Notes: generated from the letters alone by a model not told the origin. DNA of 6,139 nucleotides from Sulfurovum sp. (GCA_015661535.1 DQVY01000096.1:1-6139), one strand, 5' to 3'; numbered from the stretch's first letter, positions 1-5,853 are shown. Program-made: numbers and translations.

Positions 1-342
1 AAAGGGCACCCAGGTGCAAGAGCGAGAGATGACGCGATGTCATTGGCAAGATTTGAGTTTAGATGGGTTGATCAGTTCAATATCGGTCTTGACCCGGAAC
101 GTGCACGTGACTATCATGATGCTACACTCCCAATGGAAGCGGCAAAAGTAGCGCACTTCTGTTCTATGTGTGGACCAAAATTTTGTTCTATGAAGATCTC
201 AGCTGAGGTACGTGAGTATGCAGATGAACTTGGTACAGATGTTGAAGCTGCAAAACAACAGGGTATGGATGAGATGTCTGAAAAGTTTAAAGAGATGGGT
301 TCAGAAGTGTATGTTGAGGCAGACAAGTTAGAAAAGGCATAA
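1..342 (+). CDS. thiC: Phosphomethylpyrimidine synthase ThiC, C-terminal part (5' end outside window)
   Basis: ThiC is a radical-SAM enzyme that rearranges aminoimidazole ribotide into HMP phosphate, the pyrimidine half of thiamin, in the cytoplasm. The frame is open from base 1, so these 113 codons are the end of a longer gene; the ATG at 37 is internal. The first residues (KGHPGARARDDA) and the following ARFEFRW-DQFN, LDPERAR-YHD and LPMEAAKVAHFC blocks match the conserved ThiC tail. The CxxCxxxxC motif that binds the catalytic 4Fe-4S cluster is intact, with Cys codons at 160, 169 and 184. The end (MSEKFKEMGSEVY) is also typical, so the C-terminus is complete. The next gene, thiO, starts 145 bp downstream across a palindromic hairpin, so co-transcription is possible but not certain. 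Any riboswitch upstream of thiC would lie outside the window. Confidence 0.97.
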   Translation, partial: KGHPGARARDDAMSLARFEFRWVDQFNIGLDPERARDYHDATLPMEAAKVAHFCSMCGPKFCSMKISAEVREYADELGTDVEAAKQQGMDEMSEKFKEMGSEVYVEADKLEKA

Positions 343-347
343 TATAT

Positions 348-376
348 CTTGTTCCCATGCTCTGCGTGGGAACGAG
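348..376. repeat. Palindromic hairpin element after thiC (REP-like)
   Basis: A perfect 7-bp inverted repeat, GTTCCCA (351-357) and TGGGAAC (367-373), extends outward through a G-T wobble to CTT/GAG. Inward it extends through TGC/GCG, giving about 13 paired positions around a TCT loop. Its first base is 6 nt after the thiC stop codon. A run of six T lies at 387-392, about ten bases past the stem; this is too far for a classic intrinsic terminator, so termination is possible but weakly supported. From memory, GTTCCCA...GCGTGGGAAC palindromes recur as dispersed intergenic elements in many proteobacterial genomes, which makes a REP-type repeat the preferred reading. Copy number in this genome cannot be judged from one window. 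Confidence 0.6.
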
Positions 377-391
377 TTAAAGATTGTTTTT

Positions 392-397
392 TATATT
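392..397 (+). promoter_or_regulatory. Possible -10 element upstream of thiO
   Basis: TATATT follows a run of T (387-392), a layout seen in Campylobacterota sigma-70 promoters, which often lack a -35 box and have T-rich stretches upstream. It would start transcription near 404, leaving a leader of about 80 nt before thiO. No -35 match is visible at normal spacing. In AT-rich DNA such hexamers arise by chance, so this is a weak call. The rest of 398-487 shows no riboswitch and no credible small gene; only the thiO ribosome site AAGGAA (477-482) stands out. Confidence 0.22.
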
Positions 398-487
398 AAA
401 TCACACGAATACGAAACAACGCCTCGGTTTGAATAAAGAGGAAAGTGAATAAAATAACATGGTTCTTGAAATATTAAAGGAAATGAC

Positions 488-1519
488 ATGCACATTGGTA
501 TAGCAGGCGTAGGACTTGTCGGAAGAGTTTTAGCTTTAAATCTCTTAAGTCAAGGACACACCCTTACACTTTTTGATGAAGACAATGCCTATGGTGATAA
601 ACCTGCAGGTATGACAGCAGCAGGGATGTTGGCTGTGTTTGCTGAATTGGAGTCTGCGGAGTCTATTATTTTTGACCATGGGCAACGTTCTATCACTTTA
701 TGGCCTGATCTCTTAGAGCAAGTGGGGATACCTGAAGCCTATCAGCAAAAAGGGAGCATCATTACAGCCCACCCACAAGACTATAAAGAGTTAGATCATT
801 TTATAGAAACACTGAAAAGGAAGGTCAAAGAAGCTTCAGAAATACAGCTTTTGGACAGACGGGAATTAACACAGCTTGAACCAGATTTGGAACAGCATGC
901 CAAAGCATTTTTTATACCTCAAGAAGGACAAGTGGATGCACAGCGCTTCATGAAAGCCAGCAGCGATTATCTGTTGTCACATGCTAATGTAACCTGGCAT
1001 GAAGAGACAAAAGTAGATGCAGTCGAGGAAGAAGGTATCATAGTAGATGGAAAGCTTCATACTTTTGATTGGATCTTTGATGCACGGGGTTTAGGTGCAA
1101 ATGAGCAGGTAAAAGATCTAAGAGGGGTGAGGGGTGAAGTTCTTTGGTTGGATGCACCTGAAGTAAAGATCACCAGACCTACACGTATGTTACATCCACG
1201 CTATAAGATCTACATTGTGCCCCGGCCTAATGATCGGTACATAATAGGTGCTACAGAGATAGAAAGCGAAGACAAGAGTCCTGTTTCTGTACGTTCCTCT
1301 TTGGAATTACTTTCGGCTGTCTATAGTATGCACTCAGGCTTTGCCGAAGCACGCATCGTCAATATGGTGACCAACTGTCGTCCAACCTTAAGAGATAATT
1401 TACCAAATATTGAGCAAAATAATAAATTGACACGGATCAATGGACTCTATAGACATGGGTATTTGTTAGCCCCTGCCATTGTTGAGAAAGCGTTAAATGA
1501 AGGAATCAGTAAAATGTAG
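488..1519 (+). CDS. thiO: Glycine oxidase ThiO (FAD-dependent)
   Basis: ThiO oxidises glycine with O2 to dehydroglycine (iminoacetate), a substrate for thiazole formation by ThiG, releasing H2O2. The 343-residue protein is of the DAO fold and slightly shorter than the 369-residue Bacillus enzyme. The N-terminal Rossmann motif is G7-V-G9-L-V-G12, with the acidic end of strand two at D30. Typical ThiO blocks follow: RGVRGEVLWL (212-221), YIVPR (242-246), IIGATEIES (252-260), CRPTLRDNLP (297-306) and YRHGYLLAPA (321-330). R298 and R322 sit where the family keeps carboxylate-binding arginines. The ATG is preceded by AAGGAA five bases upstream, and the protein begins right at the FAD motif, so the start is well supported. 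The stop codon TAG lies inside the left arm of the repeat at 1516-1617, so the last few residues may have been reshaped by that insertion. thiS and thiG next door confirm the pathway. Confidence 0.93.
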   Translation: MHIGIAGVGLVGRVLALNLLSQGHTLTLFDEDNAYGDKPAGMTAAGMLAVFAELESAESIIFDHGQRSITLWPDLLEQVGIPEAYQQKGSIITAHPQDYKELDHFIETLKRKVKEASEIQLLDRRELTQLEPDLEQHAKAFFIPQEGQVDAQRFMKASSDYLLSHANVTWHEETKVDAVEEEGIIVDGKLHTFDWIFDARGLGANEQVKDLRGVRGEVLWLDAPEVKITRPTRMLHPRYKIYIVPRPNDRYIIGATEIESEDKSPVSVRSSLELLSAVYSMHSGFAEARIVNMVTNCRPTLRDNLPNIEQNNKLTRINGLYRHGYLLAPAIVEKALNEGISKM

Positions 1520-1617
1520 GGTGGTGCTTTTAAGCCCACCAAATATTTACCCTAGGTGAAAAAATTAATCTTATAATGATGATCGATGAAAAGGTGGGCA
1601 TAAATGTACCACCCTAC
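1516..1617. repeat. 102-bp inverted-repeat element (paired REP/MITE-like) between thiO and thiS
   Basis: Two 25-bp arms in opposite orientation bound this element. The left arm (1516-1540) begins GTAGGGTGGT and ends GCCCACC; the right arm (1593-1617) begins GGTGGGC and ends ACCACCCTAC. Reverse-complemented, the arms agree at 22 of 25 positions. Each arm also contains its own small hairpin (GGTGG with CCACC), as REP units do. The 52-bp centre is AT-rich. No clear target-site duplication is visible. The left end holds the thiO stop codon and the right end abuts the thiS ribosome site. From memory, GTAGGGTGGGC...GCCCACC repeats are widespread dispersed elements. No transposase is encoded here. 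In RNA the two arms could pair into a long stem within the operon message. Confidence 0.8.
1572..1577 (+). promoter_or_regulatory. Possible -10 element inside the repeat, upstream of thiS
   Basis: A perfect TATAAT hexamer lies in the centre of the inverted-repeat element, 54 bp before the thiS start. No recognisable -35 box stands 16-18 bp upstream, though the preceding stretch is A/T-rich (AAAAAATTAAT), which can suffice in Campylobacterota. If used, it would start near 1584 and let thiS-thiG be transcribed apart from thiO. Chance occurrence is quite possible. Confidence 0.28.
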
Positions 1618-1631
1618 GAGAGGAGTAGTAA

Positions 1632-1835
1632 ATGATAAAAGTATCTGTAAACGGAGAAATAAAAACACTTGAAGAGAACTTAAATGTGACGCAAATGATA
1701 GAAGCACTTGAATACAAAGTCAAAGGTTTTGCTGTGGCTGTCAATACAACGTTTGTACCTATTGCAAAATATAATGATACAATCATACAAGAGGGCGACA
1801 CGATAGACATACTCGCTCCGGTACAAGGGGGATGA
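1632..1835 (+). CDS. thiS: Sulfur carrier protein ThiS
   Basis: ThiS is a small ubiquitin-fold protein. Its C-terminal glycine is adenylated by ThiF and converted to a thiocarboxylate, which donates sulfur to ThiG for the thiazole ring. The 67-residue length is normal. It begins MIKVSVNGE, the usual first beta strand, has AVAVNTTFVP in the middle and GDTIDILAPVQGG at the end, and the obligatory terminal Gly-Gly (66-67) is intact. AGGAG at 1621-1625, six bases before the ATG, fixes the start. The next gene, thiG, begins one base after the stop codon, which implies coupled translation of two proteins that form a complex. No thiF is visible in the window, so the activating enzyme must come from elsewhere. 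Confidence 0.93.
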   Translation: MIKVSVNGEIKTLEENLNVTQMIEALEYKVKGFAVAVNTTFVPIAKYNDTIIQEGDTIDILAPVQGG

Positions 1836-1836
1836 G

Positions 1837-2658
1837 TTGAGTGAAGAATTAAGAGTGAAGCGTGAAACGTGGGAAATAGGTGGCAAGACATTGTCAAGTC
1901 GTTTATTGATAGGTTCAGCACTCTATCCAAGTCCTGCCAATATGGAAGATGCTATCAAAATATCGGGGTCTCAGATAGTTACTGTCTCTTTACGACGTCA
2001 GGCAGCAGGAGGTAATGATGGTGCCGGAGGAAATCAGTTTTGGGACATCATTAAGTCTATGGGTATTGAAGTATTGCCAAATACAGCAGGTTCTCACTCA
2101 GCAAAAGAAGCCATTACCACTGCACAGATGGCCAGAGAAGTGTTTGGTACCAATTGGGTAAAACTGGAGGTTATCGGTGATCAGTATAACTTACAACCAG
2201 ACCCTTTTGAAACCGTTAAAGCTGCCGAAGTACTCATAAAAGAGGGCTTTGAAGTATTTCCTTACACGACAGATGATCTGGTAGTAGCCAAACGTCTTGC
2301 AGATGTAGGGTGTAAGATACTTATGCCTTGGGGTTCTATGATAGGTTCGGGGAAAGGGCTTATGAATCCTGACAATCTTATAGCCATTCGTAAACAATTC
2401 CCTGACTTGCAACTGGTGGTCGATGCAGGTATTGGTAAACCTTCTCATGCTACACAGGCGATGGAACTAGGTTATGACGGGGTGCTTCTTAACTCTGCCA
2501 TTGCTTTAGCACAAGATCCGGTAATGATGGCAGATGCTTTTAGGGTAGCAGTAGAGGCAGGACGTTTGGGTTACAAAGCAGGTACGATGAAAGAACGAGA
2601 ATTCGCATCTCCCTCTACCCCTACCATAGGGACACCTTTCTGGCATCAGTTTGATTAA
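1837..2658 (+). CDS. thiG: Thiazole synthase ThiG
   Basis: ThiG is a TIM-barrel enzyme that condenses deoxyxylulose 5-phosphate, dehydroglycine and ThiS-thiocarboxylate sulfur into thiazole phosphate. Diagnostic blocks are SRLLIGSA (21-28), LPNTAGS (80-86), WVKLEVIGD (107-115), MPWGSMIGSGKG (about 167-178), VVDAGIGKPS and MELGYDGVLLNSAIA. K109 matches the lysine that forms the imine with deoxyxylulose phosphate. No ATG is available near the N-terminus. TTG at 1837 is chosen because a GGGGGA site (1827-1832) lies four bases upstream, within the end of thiS; GTG at 1855 is the alternative and would remove six residues. With 273 residues it is slightly long for the family, with an extra tail after the usual ASPSTP ending (TIGTPFWHQFD). 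The common NTAGC motif reads NTAGS here. Overall assignment is firm; only the start is uncertain. Confidence 0.96.
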   Translation: MSEELRVKRETWEIGGKTLSSRLLIGSALYPSPANMEDAIKISGSQIVTVSLRRQAAGGNDGAGGNQFWDIIKSMGIEVLPNTAGSHSAKEAITTAQMAREVFGTNWVKLEVIGDQYNLQPDPFETVKAAEVLIKEGFEVFPYTTDDLVVAKRLADVGCKILMPWGSMIGSGKGLMNPDNLIAIRKQFPDLQLVVDAGIGKPSHATQAMELGYDGVLLNSAIALAQDPVMMADAFRVAVEAGRLGYKAGTMKEREFASPSTPTIGTPFWHQFD

Positions 2659-2701
2659 CCGTTAATTAACAAATTTAAGCATAATTAAAACTAATTTTAT
2701 G

Positions 2702-2707
2702 TATAAG
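2702..2707 (+). promoter_or_regulatory. Likely -10 box for the riboswitch-controlled operon
   Basis: TATAAG, directly preceded by TG, lies 11 bp before the first paired base of the TPP riboswitch. A start near 2714-2716 would put the riboswitch at the very 5' end of the message, as is usual. No good -35 hexamer is seen 17 bp upstream; the region is A/T-rich, consistent with a -35-poor Campylobacterota promoter. No strong terminator separates it from thiG, so read-through from thiG is also possible. Confidence 0.42.
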
Positions 2708-2717
2708 TGCATTATCA

Positions 2718-2804
2718 ATCTCTTGGGGTGCTAAATATTTTAATTAATATGGCTGAGACAACCCATCGAACTTGAACTGGATAATTCCAGCGTAGGGAAG
2801 AGAT
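2718..2804 (+). ncRNA. TPP riboswitch (THI box)
   Basis: The aptamer shows the full conserved core. P1 is a perfect 7-bp pair, ATCTCTT (2718-2724) with AAGAGAT (2798-2804). P2 pairs GGGT (2726-2729) with ACCC (2761-2764). An AU-rich P3 hairpin fills about 2730-2753. The invariant CTGAGA follows at 2753-2758. The second arm has a weak P4 (2771-2773 with 2794-2796) and P5 (CTGG 2777-2780 with CCAG 2787-2790), then the conserved CAGCGTAGGGAAG (2788-2800). These elements bind the pyrimidine and pyrophosphate ends of thiamin pyrophosphate. Its position, 75 nt before an outer-membrane receptor, predicts repression of the uptake operon when TPP is plentiful. Confidence 0.96.
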
Positions 2805-2873
2805 ATGTATAGTCAGGATTGCTTAGGGCTTATCTTTATATACACTTCTTTTCCCTAATTTAATTAAAGGGAA
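2794..2873 (+). promoter_or_regulatory. Riboswitch expression platform: SD sequestor versus antisequestor
   Basis: The receptor's ribosome site is AAGGGA (2867-2872), seven bases before its ATG. TTCCCT (2851-2856) is complementary to AGGGAA (2868-2873), so a 6-bp hairpin with an 11-nt loop would hide the site. The same TTCCCT, with bases before it (2847-2856), can instead pair with AGGGAAGAGA in the aptamer (2794-2803): ten pairs with one G-U. That pairing destroys P4 and the 3' side of P1. The two states exclude each other: ligand-bound aptamer frees 2847-2856 to cover the ribosome site, and ligand-free RNA leaves it open. No GC-rich stem followed by a U-run is present, so control is probably at translation. 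Pairings were found by eye; energies were not computed. Confidence 0.72.
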
Positions 2874-2879
2874 TATAAC

Positions 2880-4958
2880 ATGACATCAAAAAAACTAACA
2901 TTATCATTTGTTGCTTCGGCAGCATTACTTTATACACCTGCATTTGCAGAGGAAGTTACGCTTGATCCTATTGTGGTCGGGGCTGATTTTAGAGATAAAA
3001 ATCTTTCTAAAGTAGCAGGGAGCGTTTCAGTTATCGGTGAAGAAAAACTGTATGACAAAGCATCACAATCTTTTGTAGAGGTACTTGCTGCAGAACCAAA
3101 TGTAAACTTTTCTACAGGTGCATCTAAAGCTAAATTTATTCAAATCCGTGGTATTGGTGAGCGCAGTCAGTTTGTGACACCTATGAACCCATCTGTTGGT
3201 ATCCTTGTAGATGGGATTGATTTTTCACAATCTGCACTGGGTGTAACGATGTACGACCTGAAACAAGTTGAAGTACTAAGAGGGCCACAAGGAACAACAT
3301 TTGGTACAAATGGTCTTGCCGGTGTGATTAACATAGAAAGTAATGATCCTGTAAATGAAGCAGGTGGGCATATTGAAGCAACAGCAGGAAACTACAATAC
3401 AAAGGCATTTGGTATCACAGTGAATGCACCGATTGTTGAAGATAAATTACTTTCAAGATTTTCACTCTATAAAAACACTTCTGATGGTTATATGAATAAC
3501 GTCTTTTTAGGACGAGATGACACTCAGAATATTGATGAACTCTCAGCTAAAGCAAAATTTCGTTGGTTTGCGACAGATGATCACACGATTGACTTGACGT
3601 TACAACATATTAATATTGACAATGGTTATGATGCATTTACCTTTGATAATTCAAGAAACTCTCATGCTGACCAACCGGGGAAAGATACACAGTTGACAAA
3701 TGCCTTTGCACTGAAGTCTACGTATCAAGTAAATCCAGCAATGCATCTTATCTCTGCTGTGAGTTATAGTAAATCTGAGTTAGAATACTCATATGACGAA
3801 GATTGGTCTTATGTAGGCGAATTTGATGCAGCTTTATATCCATATAGTTCTTTTGATCAGTATCTAAGAGACCGAAAACAGTTTGATGCAGATGTAAGAT
3901 TGGTATCAGATGAAGCAGGCCGTATATTTGCAGGTACAACAGAGTGGACCATAGGTGCATATTATAGAGACTATTCTGAAAATATGACACGTAATTATAC
4001 CTATCTTGCCAGCCCTTTTAGTACAGTGTATGACACAAAAAATATTGCACTGTATGGACAGTTAGACACACATTTTACCGATAAATTAACTTTGGTAACA
4101 GGACTTAGGTTAGAACAATGGGACTTGCAATATACAGATACAGACCTCGTTAATATAGATACGAATGAGTTTTTGACAGGTGGGAAAGTAGGATTGAATT
4201 ATCAAGAATCAGATAACCGTCTATTTTATGTGACTTTGGCTAAAGGGTATAAACCTGGAGGTGTCAATGCAGACACCCGTTTGAACAATACAGAAAAAAA
4301 ATATGAAACAGAAACGTTATGGAATATTGATCTAGGTCTTAATTCAAGTCATTTTAATAATAAAGTAAAAAGCCGTTTAAACTTCTTCTATGGAAAACGT
4401 AAAGACCAACAGGTAAAAGATTCATTTGTAATCACTAGAGGTGATGGCAGTACAGAATTTGTTGATTACTTAAGTAATGCAGCAGAGGGCAGTTATTATG
4501 GTGTAGAATCTCAGATTGATTATTTCCCTCTTGAAAGCTTACACCTTTTTACAAGTTTTGGTTTACTTCAAGCTGCGTTTGATGAATACCCTAACAACCC
4601 AACAATGACGGACCGTGCACCGGCAAATTCTCCAGAGTACCAGTATAATGTAGGTTTAGATTATCTTTTATTTGATGTGATTACTTTTAAGACAAATCTT
4701 GAAGGTAAAGCAAGCCAATATTTTTCAAACAGACATGATGAAAAAGCAGATGCTTATAACTTATGGCATGCGAGTTTAGAGTATACTACGGGTGACTTTA
4801 CAGCGGCATTATGGGTAAGAAATATCACAGATGAGCAATATCAGGTAAGAGGATTTGGTTCTTTCGGAAATAACCCGGGTAATGGGTATATAACAGAAAA
4901 ATATGTACAATTAGGTACACCAAGAACCGCAGGTTTAACACTCTCTTACGACTTTTAG
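2880..4958 (+). CDS. TonB-dependent outer-membrane receptor, predicted thiamin or precursor transporter
   Basis: This 692-residue protein is a complete TonB-dependent beta-barrel receptor, which imports a scarce substrate across the outer membrane using energy from TonB-ExbBD. Residues 1-23 form a signal peptide (KK, hydrophobic core, AFA before EEV). A TonB-box-like DPIVVGA follows at 29-35. The plug domain spans roughly 40-155, with IQIRGIGER (87-95), the VDG turn at 110-112 and VEVLRGPQGT (130-139). The rest is the barrel, closing with GLTLSYDF and a C-terminal Phe, the usual BAM recognition end. AAGGGA seven bases upstream supports the ATG. The substrate is not readable from the protein; thiamin, a phosphate ester or the pyrimidine HMP is inferred from the TPP riboswitch and the downstream genes. 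A role in iron-siderophore or cobalamin uptake is less likely in this context. Confidence 0.93.
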   Translation: MTSKKLTLSFVASAALLYTPAFAEEVTLDPIVVGADFRDKNLSKVAGSVSVIGEEKLYDKASQSFVEVLAAEPNVNFSTGASKAKFIQIRGIGERSQFVTPMNPSVGILVDGIDFSQSALGVTMYDLKQVEVLRGPQGTTFGTNGLAGVINIESNDPVNEAGGHIEATAGNYNTKAFGITVNAPIVEDKLLSRFSLYKNTSDGYMNNVFLGRDDTQNIDELSAKAKFRWFATDDHTIDLTLQHINIDNGYDAFTFDNSRNSHADQPGKDTQLTNAFALKSTYQVNPAMHLISAVSYSKSELEYSYDEDWSYVGEFDAALYPYSSFDQYLRDRKQFDADVRLVSDEAGRIFAGTTEWTIGAYYRDYSENMTRNYTYLASPFSTVYDTKNIALYGQLDTHFTDKLTLVTGLRLEQWDLQYTDTDLVNIDTNEFLTGGKVGLNYQESDNRLFYVTLAKGYKPGGVNADTRLNNTEKKYETETLWNIDLGLNSSHFNNKVKSRLNFFYGKRKDQQVKDSFVITRGDGSTEFVDYLSNAAEGSYYGVESQIDYFPLESLHLFTSFGLLQAAFDEYPNNPTMTDRAPANSPEYQYNVGLDYLLFDVITFKTNLEGKASQYFSNRHDEKADAYNLWHASLEYTTGDFTAALWVRNITDEQYQVRGFGSFGNNPGNGYITEKYVQLGTPRTAGLTLSYDF

Positions 4959-4991
4959 AAAGAGATAGACAAACAAAGGCAATAGAATAGA

Positions 4992-5249
4992 ATGGAAATT
5001 TCAGTAGACATCAGCATGTATCCACTTGCTATAGCGGGGTACGAAGAAGAGATAAGTGCATTTATAGAAAGACTTAAGACAGAGCCCTCTGTTAAAGTAG
5101 TATGTAATGAACTCAGTACACAGCTTCATGGGGACTATAAAACGATTATGGATCTTCTTGAAGAGGAGATGTTTGCTGTCTTTAAAGCCCTTCCACACTC
5201 TGTGATGGTTTTAAAATTTGTAGGAAACAACAGAGAGGGCATTTTTTAA
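4992..5249 (+). CDS. YkoF-like thiamin/HMP-binding domain protein
   Basis: This 85-residue protein looks like a single YkoF-type ferredoxin-like domain. It starts with a beta strand running into MYPL (MEISVDISMYPL), has a helix ending in IERLKTEPSVKV, then NELSTQLHGDYKTIMDLLEEEM and PHSVMVLKF, the order seen in YkoF family members. Bacillus YkoF has two such domains in tandem and binds thiamin or HMP; this one has one and would probably act as a dimer. No signal peptide or membrane segment is present, so it is cytosolic. The start is supported by homology, while the ribosome site is weak (AAAGG about 12 bases upstream), suggesting reinitiation after the receptor gene 33 nt upstream. The permease starts one base after its stop. 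Role inferred: binding substrate delivered by the permease, or sensing it. MTH1187/YqgV-type proteins are a related alternative. Confidence 0.82.
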   Translation: MEISVDISMYPLAIAGYEEEISAFIERLKTEPSVKVVCNELSTQLHGDYKTIMDLLEEEMFAVFKALPHSVMVLKFVGNNREGIF

Positions 5250-5250
5250 T

Positions 5251-5853
5251 ATGACCTTTACCCTGGAGAGCATCGTCGCTGCTTTTGCAGCCATGCCAAT
5301 GTGGGAACTGGTTGCTGTTGTTTTTGGTATAGCCTATGTGCTGCTCGCAGCCAAAGAGTCTCTCTGGACATGGTTCTTTGCTTTCTTTGGGACACTTATT
5401 TACACCATACTTTTCTGGAATGGTGCACTTCTCTCCTCCTCGCTTTTAAACTTCTATTATATGGGTATGGCTATCTATGGTTTTATACTCTGGCGTAGTG
5501 GTGGAGAAAAGGGAGAAGAACTTGAGATCACACAGTGGTCACTGCAAAAAAATATACTTCTCATTATTTCCGGATTATTATTGGCGCTGATACTCGGTTA
5601 CCTTTCTGACACCTATACTGATGCAAATTTTGCATACTTAGACACCTTCGTGATGGTCTTTTCTGTACTTGCCACGTGGATGCTGGCAAATAAAGTACTT
5701 GAAAATTGGCTCTACTGGATAGTGATAGACTCCGCAGCGATAATCCTCTATTGGCAGTCCGGGTATCTTGCTACCATTGTTCTTTTTTGTTTTTATGTCA
5801 TCTTGGCATTTTATGGGTATAGTTCTTGGCTGAAGGCAAAAAATGCAGCCTGA
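5251..5853 (+). CDS. pnuT: PnuC-family permease, predicted thiamin transporter PnuT
   Basis: This 200-residue inner-membrane protein has about seven hydrophobic helices (roughly 18-34, 38-56, 62-82, 100-118, 128-147, 152-168, 171-192), the number and size typical of PnuC-type vitamin permeases. Family features include W18ELVAVVFGIAYV, the aromatic-rich LLNFYYMGMAIYGFILWR (65-82), and ENWLYWIVIDSAAIILYW (151-168). PnuC proteins carry nicotinamide riboside, while PnuT members carry thiamin by facilitated diffusion and rely on phosphorylation for trapping. The TPP riboswitch, YkoF-like neighbour and following kinase favour PnuT; nicotinamide riboside remains possible on protein sequence alone. 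AGAGGG (5234-5239), inside the upstream gene, lies 11 bases before the ATG. The gene starts one base after the YkoF-like gene and overlaps the kinase gene by 11 bases, so translation is probably coupled. Confidence 0.84.
   Translation: MTFTLESIVAAFAAMPMWELVAVVFGIAYVLLAAKESLWTWFFAFFGTLIYTILFWNGALLSSSLLNFYYMGMAIYGFILWRSGGEKGEELEITQWSLQKNILLIISGLLLALILGYLSDTYTDANFAYLDTFVMVFSVLATWMLANKVLENWLYWIVIDSAAIILYWQSGYLATIVLFCFYVILAFYGYSSWLKAKNAA

Noticed and set aside
114..326. 70-codon reverse-strand open frame under thiC
   Set aside because: It is antisense to a clearly conserved ThiC segment and shows no family motif or ribosome site.
37..342. A separate 101-residue gene starting at the ATG at 37
   Set aside because: The frame is open and conserved back to base 1 with ThiC residues, so this ATG is internal to thiC.
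445..477. Tiny open frames (GTG at 445, ATG at 459) before thiO as leader peptides
   Set aside because: They have 10-14 codons, poor spacing to any ribosome site and no regulatory codon run; they look like chance.
1571..1930. 119-codon reverse-strand frame across the repeat, thiS and thiG start
   Set aside because: It runs antisense through thiS and across the repeat arm and has no recognisable protein features.
2191..2448. 85-codon reverse-strand frame within thiG
   Set aside because: It is a shadow of the conserved thiG coding frame.
2655..2700. Intrinsic terminator after thiG
   Set aside because: Only short AT-only inverted repeats (TTAAC/GTTAA with no usable loop; AATTA/TAATT) are present, with no GC-rich stem.
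2805..2879. Transcription terminator as the riboswitch output
   Set aside because: No stable stem followed by a U-run is found; the only good hairpin overlaps the ribosome site, favouring translational control.
3748..3990. 80-codon reverse-strand frame within the receptor gene
   Set aside because: It is antisense to the barrel coding region without motifs or a start context.
5301..5498. 65-codon forward frame within the permease gene
   Set aside because: It is out of frame with a clear seven-helix permease and its cysteine-rich translation has no homology cue.
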